Shown here in pieces: positions 38,301-47,583 of a DNA stretch of 64,000 bases (within the stretch, counting starts at the first letter, position 1; every line of letters begins with the position of its first letter). The position numbers and the translations under genes were made by a program. Under the pieces are notes generated by a model. That model had not been told where the DNA came from. It did not search any database and worked only from the letters and a program-made list of their open reading frames with translations. The stretch is from Schistosoma haematobium (taxonomy: Eukaryota; Platyhelminthes; Trematoda; Strigeidida; Schistosomatidae): NCBI RefSeq assembly GCF_000699445.3, contig NC_067200.1:11201450-11265449 (forward strand), given 5' to 3'.

Positions 38301-41300
38301 TTAATTCTGTGATGTTTTAAGATTCTTTGGATTTCTTCTGTTGCGCCATGACGGTATGGTAGAACTGCAGTACCAATCCATGGCATTTCATTCGAATCAT
38401 TATTATAACGTAATAAACTGTTTTGTTTTAATATGCTTCTAATAATCTTCATAGGAAAATTATTAAATTGTAAGATGCTAATTACATTCATTTGTTCTTT
38501 TTGTTTGTCTTCCTCTGATGTGATCTTGTTAGTTCTTCTAAAAGGATTTAAGGCTAGCGAGATCTTAGCACTGAAAGGATGTGCTGAATGGAAGTCAATA
38601 TAACGATTTGAGTGCGACGTTTTCGGTAAATGGATGAGTTTAGACTTCCATTTGGATTTCTTTTTACTAAGCAATCCAAGAATGGTAGCTCACCATGTAC
38701 ATTTTCATTTTCATTGGTGAATTTGATGTGTGATGAAAGTGTATTTATTCGTTTAGAAAAAGATCTTAGATGAGTCTTTTTTATAACAACAAATGTATCG
38801 TGGTATGATGTTGTGGGTGAAGATATTTGATTCTATGTATGCCATAAAAAGGTTGGCTACAACGTGATATAGTTACAGACGTCCGGAAGAGGAGAAATTT
38901 TGACTGCAACTTTGCGAAGTGTCCTCCAGCCGATCAATATTCAACAATAATCTGAAGGATAAATTATCTCACTCGACCAATTTTATGTGCATTTGTCAAT
39001 CCACCTATTTATTTGGAACCAGATGTATGGGTCATTCAATGCGTAGTTTGCCCAAAGAAATTCAAGGACATTACCTGTTTTAACCGAAGAGTGGTAAGAA
39101 TGACTCAATAAGAAGTTTGATAATCAAACACTTTGTGAACTTATGTCACTCAATCAGGGTGGATTCTGAATTCAAAGTCATCTACAATGTAAGTAGAAGG
39201 GCGCCAAATGCAGTTGTATTCCATCTTCTTGACACTGCCGAAGCAACAGTTATGTATCTATAAAAACCAGAATTATGTGTCCATAATAAACTGGTACAAT
39301 CTCTTCTTCTACCATAGTCTTAATCTCTCATAGCTCTTTTTCTTCATACTTCTCCTTTCATAGCTATCCGCTTCCCTTCTATCTTCTCTATAAACCTTTT
39401 ACCCCCAACTGATTTGCTTCTATTTCTGTGATTCTTCTGATTACCATTCGTCTCAATTTCAACATTTTATCTTATAGTTCTAAACCACCTTTTCCCAATT
39501 ATAATTTCCCTATCTCTCTTCATGATTAATATTCAAGGCCTTAACAAAAATGCTCTTATTAAATTCACTTGGTATTGTTTACTTGAATCTTCCTATGGAT
39601 GTCTATGACTACAATTAATCAGTCTCTTATTGGCACATGTGCATATTGTGCTTATCGCCTCGATATTGCCTTAATTCACAAGCATTATAAACAAAGATGA
39701 ATAGTGGCTAGCAGTGAAATCCAGGACGCGCGTTTCGTACTATTCGAAGCTGTTATTAGTTTTCCTAAAAAAAATAACGTCTAAATGCCTTTGTTTACTC
39801 TAACTCACTGTTACCATGTTTAATATAATTTTATTATCACTATTACTGTAAGTATTATCATTTTGAAAAGTAAGTGTATATTTGCAACTGTACAGCTTTG
39901 AAAATGAACTTAAAATAATCCAAAAAACGTTGTTAAAATTACTTAATAAGGAGTATGCAAACAATTAAATAGTGAAGTATATAAACGGAAGAAGATGAGA
40001 AACGACAAGTAGATATAGAATGTAAAACAATTAGATCGTTTATTACGTCATATTCGGCCAATAAAGGGACGGGATTGTCACGGATTTCTTCTGAAAATAT
40101 GAACTAGGATTATAGGTTCGAATCCCTATGGCTGCTGCTATATGTAGAGGAAGAAATTGGACGCAATCGGACAGTGAATAATGTATATGATAGAACATTC
40201 GAAATGATTTGGTTTCAATAACTATACGATCACTGTCAACCAGATGTGCAAAGATAGAGCTGCGTATTATATTTGTCTAGCTCTTCCCAAACAAATCTGA
40301 GAAATCTTTAGTCATCAGTAAATATGCACCTAAGTTACTCATGGAGGAAAGCGAAATCAATAGATTTCATTCATATTAATCGACCACTAAAATAACCCTC
40401 GATGTCGCATTGTTTATTCCTTAGTGTTGAGAGAATTTCATTCATCAGGTTGCAATTTATCTACTTGTTTCAATTATCGTGCATAATGGTACGCATTTTT
40501 AAAAATTAGGTTGTCGAACAGATCCTGAATTTTATGATAGCTGATACTCTTTATCAAACTGAATCTCCTACCTTGATGATGGCTGAACTTCTTAATCAGC
40601 AGTGAGATGCTTGCACTAAGTGATTATTGAGTAGTTGATTTCACGTGATGTTGATTGCTGACAAAATAGCTTGGTGTTAATTTAGTGGGCTCCTTTATTT
40701 TGTCGTCATTTAGATCAGACGATGATGTTGAAAGGGCTCATCACTTTAGTGGCCCGAGATCTGACTCCAATTTGATCGAATGAATGATTGTTATTGAAAT
40801 ATATATGTCACCTATCCTCGTATATAATCATCAACTTAAATCGCGTTAGTCAATAACGGAATTAAATAAGTCAAATTACGAGAATGGACTTTTGAATACA
40901 TAGATTTTGTATATGAAGCGAATGGAATAGAGAGGAGCAAAACGACGCACGGTGGAGATGGCGGGGAAGCCAAATCTCCTTCAACCAAGCGTTAATCAAT
41001 ATTTATAGTCACACAAAATTAAGCTACAGACATGTGATGAATGGGATAAGAAGGGCACACACATATGCGCTCATATAAAAACAGTCAAGATTGGTAAGCG
41101 AATAATTAACAAGGTCAAAATGTGACTCAATTGGAATGAATAGATTGGCCTGTCCGAAAGCTAGAATAAGGTATTTGGGCTTAACATAATAACCGACACT
41201 ACAGTAATACTGAATGGATCTGATTCAAATGTTACGAAAGACCTCAGTTTCCCTTGGATAACAGGTTATCGCCAATTACAAGTGTCACTTAACTAAAACT

Positions 41301-42051
41301 TAGGTCCAAAAATTCCTGCTAATTACCTCCAACCGTCAAACAGACATATTTGGCTACTCCATTTGACATTTGTAGGTAAGAAATCCGTTTATCATATTAA
41401 GCTTTTAGCCAAAATTTTACTATTTACACATTAAAGGTGAACGCTTTTTACTGAGTCCATCATCAAAGGTTATGAGAAACTAATAATATTCTACTATGGT
41501 AGAAAATTGATAACAAAACATTCAATCTGAAATAAACCACAAACATTCACTAAATGAGCAAAAAAGTACATTCTAAAGGATTTTAAACGATTGAAAAATG
41601 GTGTGTTTAGGAATGCTGCCACTTTCTACACTACTTTTATCATGTCTACTTAAAATTGTCCTAAAATACCTGGAAATATAGCTGAATAGAATTAAGAATG
41701 AATTTCAACACGTACAGACTCAGTTCTAATATGGTGCAGTTGTAAATGAGCATAACCACTGATTTCATAACCGAATGAAATGGTCATTAGTTACCATTTA
41801 GTTAATAGACTGAACTTCAAGACAGGTTTTTATTTATTTTAGTATATAGACTGATATGTTTGTTTTTAATCCAAAATATATTGTCACTGAAATAGACTCT
41901 TTTTTGGTGGGCCACTCTTCTATCAATATAAAGCAAATATCAAACTAACTTAAGTTTTAATTTTACCTATTTTGTTTACATTTCAGGTATAAATAGCTCC
42001 AGTGAATTTCCTAATATCCAGATGAACGATAATGGTATTCCTGAAATATAA
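24387..42051 (+). CDS. LRGUK: LRGUK-like: leucine-rich repeat and guanylate kinase domain protein
   Basis: Seven exons (24387-24771, 27074-27557, 28681-28825, 31473-31579, 35933-36306, 36997-37404, 41987-42051) join with matching phases into 1,968 nt, 655 residues plus TAA. An in-frame TAA at 24363-24365 supports the ATG. Nine LRR units (LxxLxLSxNxL type) fill residues about 50-340, followed by an LRR cap rich in charged residues. The guanylate-kinase-like domain starts near residue 382: P-loop GPVGIHKR (390-397), CHTDRLP in place of the GMP-binding SHTTRxP motif, then DGIDYYFVN and YQYGLS. The second P-loop glycine is His, so catalysis is doubtful; a scaffold role is inferred. A 45-residue Asn/Ser-rich insert splits the domain. 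Mammalian LRGUK acts in sperm tail and manchette formation; a similar flagellar role here is inference. The protein is shorter than the roughly 800-residue mammalian one, lacking its C-terminal tail. Confidence 0.88.
25635..25840 (-). repeat. SINE family B, left member of an opposed pair
   Basis: Minus copy from CTAGACCACCATGGAAAACC to CCGGCATCCAACGATG; the GAAA box is changed (GAGT). Faces the plus copy at 25925-26130. In LRGUK intron 1. Confidence 0.62.
25925..26312 (+). repeat. SINE family B plus (TA)n extension, right member of the pair
   Basis: tRNA-like GCCGGCTCAGTGGTCTAGAG, ribozyme with CCGAAGA (broken) and GAAA, SINE tail, then about 130 bp and a (CT)n(TA)n tract at 26236-26310. It is the inverted copy of 8640-9040. 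Confidence 0.65.
26643..26890. repeat. Tandem duplication, two units of about 125 bp
   Basis: Unit 1 starts at 26643 (TGATAGAACTGTGTCGATC), unit 2 at 26769 (TGATAGAATTGTATCGATC). Both run to AGTTACTATCC with only a few differences. In LRGUK intron 1. Confidence 0.85.
27074..27557 (+). CDS. LRGUK: LRGUK exon 2 (LRR 5-8)
   Basis: The acceptor AAATAG completes a Gly codon. It encodes [33 protein letters not shown] and [11 protein letters not shown], with a loop of about 60 residues between the second and third. Donor GTAAGT, phase 2. Confidence 0.9.
27646..28590. mobile_element. Inverted-repeat-bounded chimeric retroelement fragment
   Basis: Left arm 27646-27760 and right arm 28475-28590 are inverted copies of about 115 bp with scattered mismatches. 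Next to the left arm the plus strand encodes [20 protein letters not shown] and LRVHEYVP, a GIY-YIG nuclease fragment of Penelope type. From about 27836 the coding switches to an RTE-like non-LTR RT C-terminus ([35 protein letters not shown]) with a stop in between, running to about 28235. It sits entirely in LRGUK intron 2. Confidence 0.65.
28681..28825 (+). CDS. LRGUK: LRGUK exon 3 (LRR 9)
   Basis: The acceptor GATTCAAG follows a long T-rich tract and completes a Met codon. [17 protein letters not shown] is a typical last LRR, followed by [13 protein letters not shown], the usual capping motif. Donor GTAAGT, phase 0. Confidence 0.9.
28895..29378 (+). repeat. LTR-like dispersed repeat R1, copy 2
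   Basis: Begins TGTAGTGTCGGGTACTATG and ends near GGGCCACTAA. In LRGUK intron 3, same strand as the gene, starting 70 bp after exon 3. Confidence 0.6.
29530..29885 (-). repeat. Dispersed repeat R2, copy 4 (inverted)
   Basis: Plus strand shows GGGGACAATCGAGTGTATT near its start and GTACTACTTATGTGGATATA with CACATCACACTATG at its end, the reverse complement of the R2 ends. In LRGUK intron 3. Confidence 0.55.
30690..31410 (-). mobile_element. CR1-like non-LTR retrotransposon RT C-terminus
   Basis: The minus strand encodes [47 protein letters not shown] and ML.QVQR, the thumb region of a CR1/jockey-type RT. Past a stop it continues with [21 protein letters not shown] and [20 protein letters not shown], then [11 protein letters not shown]. 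The order is canonical but stops interrupt it. Antisense within LRGUK intron 3. Confidence 0.72.
31473..31579 (+). CDS. LRGUK: LRGUK exon 4 (linker)
   Basis: Acceptor TTTTCCTAG and donor GTAAAT, with 35 codons plus two bases between. It encodes a charged linker ([17 protein letters not shown]) joining the LRR cap to the guanylate-kinase-like domain. The open frame and matching phases on both sides support it. Confidence 0.85.
31610..31830 (-). repeat. SINE family B, left member of opposed pair
   Basis: tRNA-like part at 31740-31800 and ribozyme with CTGAGGA intact but GAGA in place of GAAA. In LRGUK intron 4, starting about 30 bp after exon 4. Confidence 0.62.
31840..32010 (+). repeat. SINE family B, right member of opposed pair
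   Basis: Plus copy lacking the tRNA-like part; GGAGTCCCACAATAAGACAA shows both core boxes damaged. Its tail mirrors the start of the copy at 31610. Confidence 0.6.
32145..32240 (+). repeat. SINE family B, tRNA-like fragment
   Basis: TGGCCAGGAGGTTAAGTTCTC and TTGTTCGACCCCC retain the pol III promoter layout; the ribozyme stops after AACTGCTAAGGA. Confidence 0.5.
32930..33130 (+). repeat. SINE family B, full length
   Basis: GCCTGCTTAGTGGTCTAGAG, a good B box GGGTTCGAGTCTC, then the ribozyme with both boxes mutated (CTGAGAA and GGAA). Confidence 0.65.
33345..33530 (-). repeat. SINE family B, full length, core boxes kept
   Basis: tRNA-like part at 33440-33515 with B box (minus GAATTCGAATCCCGC). 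The ribozyme at 33381-33431 keeps CTGAGGA and GAAA. Confidence 0.65.
33381..33431 (-). ncRNA. Hammerhead ribozyme, core boxes intact
   Basis: CTGAGGA at 33415-33421 and GAAA at 33396-33399 on the minus strand; stem II GT(T)CC/GGAC has one extra base and stem I keeps about four pairs. Activity uncertain. Confidence 0.52.
33962..34075 (-). repeat. SINE family A fragment with best-kept hammerhead
   Basis: Only the ribozyme and adjoining part of the unit remain, from GATAGTGGAATCC to GATGTTCACTCTAGGG. In LRGUK intron 4. Confidence 0.65.
33986..34034 (-). ncRNA. Hammerhead ribozyme, core boxes intact
   Basis: Minus strand: stem I ATCCAG, core CTGACGA (34020-34026), stem II ATCC-loop-GGAC, GAAA (34002-34005), short stem III, cleavage triplet ATC, stem I ATGGAT. 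Both conserved boxes are complete. Stem I has one mismatch next to the core and stem II is down to three pairs. It is the most likely active copy in the window, but activity is only inferred. Confidence 0.62.
34430..34930 (-). repeat. SINE family B copy split by a solo LTR
   Basis: Left half about 34430-34448, right half 34862-34930, separated by the 413-bp LTR-like insert. The right half still shows CTGAGGA and GAAA, but stem I is lost. Confidence 0.55.
34449..34861. mobile_element. Solo LTR candidate (413 bp) inserted in a SINE
   Basis: Begins TGTTAGGTCTGC and ends GATCTAACGTCCCCAACA, giving TGTT/AACA termini, and has no internal coding region. The flanks are the two halves of one SINE-B copy: TTGAAATCATGA on the left, TTACCACTGAAAATCGG on the right. 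A clear target duplication could not be read. Which strand is sense is uncertain. Confidence 0.55.
35277..35745 (-). mobile_element. Non-LTR 3' end, same family as 23425
   Basis: Starts with a (CAGT)n tail and reads on the minus strand into [17 protein letters not shown] and related peptides with stops. Antisense in LRGUK intron 4. Confidence 0.65.
35933..36306 (+). CDS. LRGUK: LRGUK exon 5 (P-loop half of GK-like domain)
   Basis: The acceptor ATCAATAG completes a Cys codon. [16 protein letters not shown] is the degenerate P-loop region; CHTDRLP matches the position of the GMP-binding loop. A run of Asn and Ser forms an insert before DGIDYYFVN. Donor GTAAGT, phase 1. Confidence 0.9.
36395..36715 (-). 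repeat. SINE family B, left member of opposed pair in LRGUK intron 5
   Basis: Full minus copy. The ribozyme reads ATGAGGA (first C lost) but GACGAAACGGCCGTC intact. Together with 36765-36955 it makes up most of the 690-bp intron. Confidence 0.68.
36765..36955 (+). repeat. SINE family B, right member of opposed pair in LRGUK intron 5
   Basis: Plus copy without tRNA-like part; core boxes CTAAGGA and GGAA are both mutated. Its outer 40 bp (TTTTGTGGAGATTGTAGTAA and complement) form terminal inverted repeats. Confidence 0.65.
36997..37404 (+). CDS. LRGUK: LRGUK exon 6 (distal half of GK-like domain)
   Basis: An open frame of 135 codons without internal Met start, between acceptor TTATTTAG and donor [26 protein letters not shown] fits the 'YGxS' region of guanylate kinases, and [12 protein letters not shown] fits the strand before the C-terminal helices. 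Confidence 0.9.
37530..38850 (-). mobile_element. Penelope-like element fragment (RT end plus GIY-YIG endonuclease)
   Basis: In antisense orientation within LRGUK intron 6. The main open frame (38674-38021) holds [17 protein letters not shown] of the Penelope-type RT C-terminus and a GIY-YIG nuclease: VYKLGC (154-159), YYIGES (165-170), Arg177, EH (180-181), with C159, C162 and H181 as the usual metal-binding set. The frame reopens after TAA at 38021 and runs to about 37890. Upstream, RT-like sequence including [12 protein letters not shown] is in another frame, so a frameshift lies near 38620. The RT catalytic motif near 38800 appears as YHDTF instead of Y-x-DD, so it is degraded. The left end shares a motif with 52856-52935. 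Confidence 0.75.
38021..38674 (-). pseudogene. GIY-YIG endonuclease domain of Penelope-like element
   Basis: A 217-codon open segment. The nuclease would nick target DNA during retrotransposition; the key GIY-YIG residues are still readable. The first Met is arbitrary, since homologous RT sequence lies upstream in a shifted frame. It ends early at TAA 38021-38023. Confidence 0.78.
39565..39750 (-). repeat. SINE family A, partial unit
   Basis: CACTTGGTATTGTTTACTTG to AATCCAGGACGCGCGTTTCG, minus orientation; the ribozyme 3' part is present but the CTGACGA box is missing. In LRGUK intron 6. Confidence 0.6.
40746..41203 (-). repeat. LTR-like dispersed repeat R1, copy 3 (inverted)
   Basis: Reverse complement of the same unit, from TGTAGTGTCGGTTATTATG down to GGGCCACTAA. 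It lies in LRGUK intron 6, antisense. Confidence 0.6.
41987..42051 (+). CDS. LRGUK: LRGUK exon 7 (stop codon)
   Basis: Acceptor TTTCAG after a T-rich tract; 21 codons of polar C-terminus ending in TAA at 42049-42051. It closes the reading frame exactly (1,968 nt in total). It is short, so confidence rests on phase and splice-site agreement. Confidence 0.7.
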
Positions 42052-42119
42052 AGTGCCTCACAAATACATGGGCTGTGATGAAATACGTTGAGATTATTTG
42101 ATTCGCTCAATTATAAGCA

Positions 42120-42125
42120 AATAAA
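42120..42125 (+). terminator. Candidate poly(A) signal of LRGUK-like gene
   Basis: AATAAA lies 69 bases after the stop codon at 42051. It is the first canonical signal downstream of the last exon. Confidence 0.5.
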
Positions 42126-43839
42126 ATTTGGAGACTTCGTCGTCTGAAATAGATCGGCTGTCTCGTCAATATCATATCTCATCAGGCCTTCTTTGCAAGC
42201 ATCATCTAAAATGAATACGTGATAAATTAAACAAATTCATATTTTATTAAACTATTCGTAACTTGCAGATACCTTTTAACTTGATGATAAGGTTTCTTTT
42301 ATACATAGACTTCATGCTCGCTGATATTTATTGTCTAAGTAACCTTAACTTTAAGATTGGACGCTACTCTCATGAGTAAATGAGCGTCGTTTAGTATTTC
42401 CACACGTGTTAAATGGGCAATTATTTGGTGATCACTTATCCGTAAAATTAGCTGATGAAATGTAGTTTAATAGGAGATAAATTCAATAGGATTGTTAGCT
42501 TCTGTTGTACATAAATAGCTTCAAATTATTGCACAGATCCTAAAGTTCTCCGAAATTTCATGGGAAATCACGGAATGTAAAAGCTTATTCGTATAAATCC
42601 CTACAGAAACACAATATTATCGGCATTAATTCCATGTTGATTGTTATGATTTCTAACTGCTATCAGATTAGCTTAAATAGAATCTTGATATAAGATCATT
42701 AGATCCTTTTGAAGCGTTTAATCAACCTTTTGCCAAGTCCTATGTTGGAAACAATGTCTCAAAGTACGAGTGAACGACGAATTGGTTACTAATCTAACTT
42801 GGTGGTAGATTGCAAGTTGTTCTCATTTCAATTTCACTGCACAGTTGGTTCATCATGGTTGGAGAGTTCCGTACGTTTATGCTTTCTATTCATTCATTGT
42901 CTTTGTATTTAATAAATATTGACAAGAATACCACCTCCACTTGGTCCGGTCTACGTGTCATGATCTTAGGATTGAAAAAGGTCTAGAGACAACTAGAATT
43001 TATATCCATGTATCTCATTTCTCATTAACATTCCTTTTTGATTGGGCTCCTAGCGTCTCGGTTTAACCGATATTTGAGAAATTACAAACTCAAGGTTGAA
43101 AACCCGACTATTTGTACCTCAATAAATGTGACCCATTTGTCTACAAAGTCTGCTGATGTTACGAAAAGCCTAGTTTGTATTGCTGGTTAGATTATGTGAA
43201 GAAACAACCTAGACTTGAAAATAAGTTTCTGCAGTTTCACATAAAAGGTCATAGCATAGGTATACCTATTTTCTTTACATCTAACCAGAAAGTTTGCATG
43301 GCAAGATTTCGTTTATTCCAGATCAAAATAATTTCAAACTCAGATGTCTTTACATATCCCCAATTCTCACTTTACAAACAATAAATTATTTTGTGTTCAG
43401 AGGTTTCTCTCCAAAGCTTGAGGTAACCTGACTTGAATCATTCAAATACGTCTCCAGTGTTTATCCAAGACCTCATCTGAGAATACATTCTCATGAGGAT
43501 TGTGAATCACAAAATATTAAATCTATAAACAAGTCACTTTTAAGATTCTTTCATACATGATACTGAAATTCGTACAATGATTTCTGATGTGATTTCATCC
43601 TTATCAGTCTGCCAATACAAATTTAAATATCCAATTTCATGCATTCCACCATGTCTGTGTGATCCCAATCATTAAACAATTTGTTGAATTAAATTCATTG
43701 TAATGTGATAGTATCTCTCAACACAGCTTCATCTGTACCAAACCATGGAAAAAATCACGTCAGATTTAAGACTCTGGTGTTATTTAATATCCAAGAATCG
43801 AAGAGTTAGTTACTGGAGAAAAGAGCAGTCTTTGACAAC
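42126..43839. other. Intergenic, nothing recognised
   Basis: Downstream of the LRGUK-like poly(A) signal. I see no exon, tRNA or clear mobile element here. Confidence 0.4.
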
Positions 43840-44195
43840 TAACAAAGAGACGAATATTACACCTTTTTGACATGGGTGTGTATATCACTAACGTGAATGA
43901 TCGGTGTCGAATGACTGAGAGTGTACTCGAGTCAGACGGGAATTGTGTGACCAACGAGTTAACGTCAGGGTCACACCTCTCAGTTAATACCCAACGTGGA
44001 TTACTCTTCCGTCGTATTCAGGCATCATGGCTGATTTGGTGATCATACAACACAAACGACGTTATTACGGTGATATATTTGTAAGAGTAAGTGCAAGAAA
44101 CAGAGTGCAACCACTTCTGCATGATCCAGTCCATGGCACCCCATTCATCGATGCACGTTGGTTGACCTTAATCTCGACGAATATCAGTGAACTGT

Positions 44196-44360
44196 TATAA
44201 TATTTCAGTTATTTGAATTGTAGTATGAACTAAGAGTCCCAGAAATAACGCAATTGAATTAAGAAGTGAGACACAAGCACAAACGAATGTATTGTATTTG
44301 TAATTCTAAATCAAGTATTCAACAAGTACAAAGGTATCATTGGTTCATTCAAACATCACA
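44196..44360 (-). repeat. 3' LTR of the Ty3-type element
   Basis: 165 bp. By eye it matches the copy at 48153-48317 at all but five positions, three near one end and two near the other. It is flanked on the outside by ACTGT. Confidence 0.88.
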
Positions 44361-45152
44361 TCCGCCACAGCTTAAATTGGAGTCTAGGTGTTTGTAATCA
44401 ATCGTACGTCTTCTTCTCAAATTCATCCTGAGTCTGTCTGACATTGTAATGGATAAGGATTCTGTATTATCTAGAATATGTTCATTAGCATTAGAATTAA
44501 CAATCGAAATTGGAACTGACTCACCTCGTTCCTGGAATTGTATTTGATCTATATGTCGACTGTGTGTACTTAAGTCATCGATGTCTAGAATTCGCACCGT
44601 CGATTTTCCGACATTCTTCAGAACAATACACGTAGATGGTCGAATATCATTTCCTCGATAGTATGTAACTTCTGCAGACTCCACACATCTCATATTCCAC
44701 CGAAGAATTCTTCCTTTCAACAGCTTCGCTGGAGTCTCCTTCGTCACCGAATGTTTGGCATTTCTATATTGCAATAGAAAGGTATCTACTCCCCTCTCCA
44801 GCTCATTAAATGTTGAGGGGGCTATAGAATCAATAGCAGTCTTTAATGTCCTAACAAAATTCTCTGCCTGACCATTAGAACACGGATGTCTGGGAGCAGT
44901 AAATAGATGTTTGCACCCTATACCGTTCAACCAGGTAGTGACTGCATCTGCAGCAAAATATGAGCCATTATCAGTCACCAACACCATGCGAACCCCTTCT
45001 CCACTAAACACCTTTCTTAATGCTTGTATTGTGAAATCAGAGTTTGGTGAAGTTGTGAAAAAAGCCTCAGGCCACTTTGAAAAAGAATCAATGACTACTA
45101 GTGCGTAGTATTTACCTAGAAATGGTCCACAATAGTCAATATGAATCCTCTG
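44349..45152 (-). pseudogene. pol: integrase catalytic core and C-terminus, after a premature stop
   Basis: In frame with the preceding pol segment after the TGA at 45153-45155. The integrase DDE triad is present: Asp in HIDYCGPF, Asp in VTDNGSYF, and Glu in NGQAENF, 35 residues after the second Asp, the canonical D-35-E spacing. The open frame continues through a C-terminal domain (VGKSTVRILDIDD) and ends at TGA inside the 3' LTR edge. Confidence 0.88.
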
Positions 45153-47513
45153 TCAGGCCTCAGACGATACTGGCCATGGCACCCACTTCAAAGGATGATT
45201 TTTCAACAGATGACATTTCTCACAATTGTTTGCCGTACGACATATATCTGCATTTATCTCTGGCCACCAGCATGTGAGCCTTGCCAAGAACTTCATTTTC
45301 TCAACACCTAAATGACCACTATGAAGATCTTCAAGAACAGATATACGCAAGGAAGGGGGAATGACAACACGATCACTTAAACACAGAATACCATCAGGAG
45401 TAGTAGATAGCTCATCCCGCTTTGAAAAATAGATAGGAAATCTACGTTTCAAATTAGCATTCCAACCTTTCCTTATAGCACTGAGTATACATCCAAAATA
45501 TCTACGAGTTTCTTTAATGAGATCTGAACGTCTCACTGGTAAAGGTTGCACTAACAAACAATCCGAAGTATTAATAGGTTTATCTTGTAATGACTGTCGA
45601 GAAATGTAATCAACATGTTGAATCTGTTTGGCACTTCTGTGCTGAACCGTATGGTCATATGCACTCAAAGCAATACTCCATCGCTGAACCATAGCTGCTG
45701 AGGAACGTGCTAAGGATTTTTCGGGATGATAAATAAACTTTAAAGCTTCATGATCAGTAACAATAGTGAATTTCTTTCCGAATAAATATTTATGAAGTCT
45801 TTTAACAGCCCAAAACACAGCTAATGCTTCCCGCTGAGTCTGTGAATAACCTTGTTCAGTAACAGTAAGTTTGCGTGAAACACAAATAACTGGTCTATCT
45901 TCCTGTTCCAAAACTGCACCAATTCCCACAGGTGATGCATCAGTAATAAGCACAGAATGTACATTAGGGGAGTACGTTCGAAGAACAGCATCACTTTGAA
46001 GAAACTTCAGTAGACTTCGTAAGCATGACTCTTGTTCCTCACTCCATTTGAATGAATTGGATGTTAAAATATTAAATAAACAATTTGCACGACAAGAAAA
46101 ATAGTATTGAAGAGCACCCACTAGTGAACGTAATTCTGTAAGATTTTTCGGAGACGGTGCATTAGTCAGTGGAGCTAGTCGTTTCATATCTGGTCTAAAA
46201 CCATTACCATCAACTAGGTATCCAAGGCATTCAAAACTAGATACACAAAATGAACACTTATTCGGATTCACTGTAATATTCTTCTCAGCTAAACGACGCA
46301 ATAAAGCAATAAGTCTCTGGTCATGAACTACCTTATTAGAGCCATGAACAATGAGATCATCTTGATAAACTTCAACACCTTCAAGATCACAAACTACTTT
46401 ATTCATAACTTCCTGAAATATGGCTGGAGAACAACTTAGACCAAATGGAAGGAAATTGTATTTGAACAGACCAAAAGGAGTGTTAATTGTCGTCAAAATA
46501 GATGAAGATTCATCTAAAGGAATTTGAAGATAAGCATCTTTTAGGTCAACTTTCGAGAACACTTTAGAACCATGAAGTCGATTTAGAATATCTTCAGCTT
46601 CTACCGTCGTGCACGTTTGCTTCAACAAACGGGAATTCAGAGTTAATCTATAGTCACCACAAATTCTAGGGGTCTTGCCGTCCGACTTCAGTGGCGTAAC
46701 AATAGGAGTACCCCATGCTGAAGACTGAATTGGTTCGATTATGCCTTTCACACACAAATCGTTTAATGTCTTATGTACTGCTTCTCGAAGACCATAAGGA
46801 ATTATTCGTCTTTTAAGAAAGAAGGGATCACCCTGTACTTGAAGTTTTATAGGCTTAATTTTCATACCTCCACTGCACTTAGCACACATAGCTATCAAAT
46901 CTTTAAGTAAAGTATCAGAATTTTCTTTAGAAACTAGGAAGGACAACTCCACCTTAAGCCTTTTCAAGTTCTTTAAACCCAAAATTGACAGTCCTGTTTC
47001 GCTAACTAAAAATTCACAAGGTATATATGAAGAATTATCATCTCTGATTAGCAATTCACAACATCCTTGTATGGGCAGTCTTTGTCCAGTAATCCCCAAT
47101 ATTGATACTTCAGTGGGTCGTACAACAACATTAGGATCTAAAGATTTCAAGTTCTTGAATGAAATAATGGACTCTATACTACCTGTGTCCAGAATAATGT
47201 CATGAAATGAACCAAGCGATGTATATAGTCGTTTTTGAATATGAACATTACCTTTCGAAATAGTAGACAAAGATAAATGATCACTAAGAACATCCGAATC
47301 ATTGAAATTTAAATTACAAGATTTAATACTACTTGAAGCAAAATGGACAGTAGCTTTGCATACTGACTGAATGTGTCCTACCTTACCACATTTAAAACAT
47401 TTAGCACTACGAAATACACATGAATTGCGAGCATGAAACTTTCCACATGATAAACATTTACCAAACTTCATCTCAACCTTTGTGATTTGCTTTGTAATTC
47501 CTCGTTGAAACAC
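45153..47513 (-). pseudogene. pol: zinc knuckles, protease, RT, RNase H, integrase N-terminus
   Basis: A 786-codon open frame. Two zinc knuckles at residues 20-32 (CX2CX3HX4C) and 39-52 (CX2CX4HX4C). Aspartic protease DTG at 109-111. Reverse transcriptase with the catalytic YQDD near residue 385. RNase H begins near LITDASPVGIGAVL (about 518) and ends around TDHEALKFIY..DYISRQ. The integrase zinc-binding HHCC region (HSGHLG ... CEKC) is near 737. The start is not a true one: the first codon is GTG and a stop lies just upstream, so the protein was probably fused to gag. The frame ends at TGA 45153-45155, and the integrase core continues in the same frame beyond it. Confidence 0.9.
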
Positions 47514-47583
47514 CTTTCATATTTACACGAGAATATGAATCACTGTTAAATGAACGCAAGTTTGATTGACCCTGAGATTGTAG

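Noticed and set aside
40060..40145. Possible tRNA gene at GGTTCGAATCCC (about 40111-40122)
   Set aside because: The B-box-like sequence is perfect, but no D arm, anticodon arm or acceptor stem can be folded around it and the T loop would have eight bases. Treated as a SINE-type or chance B box.
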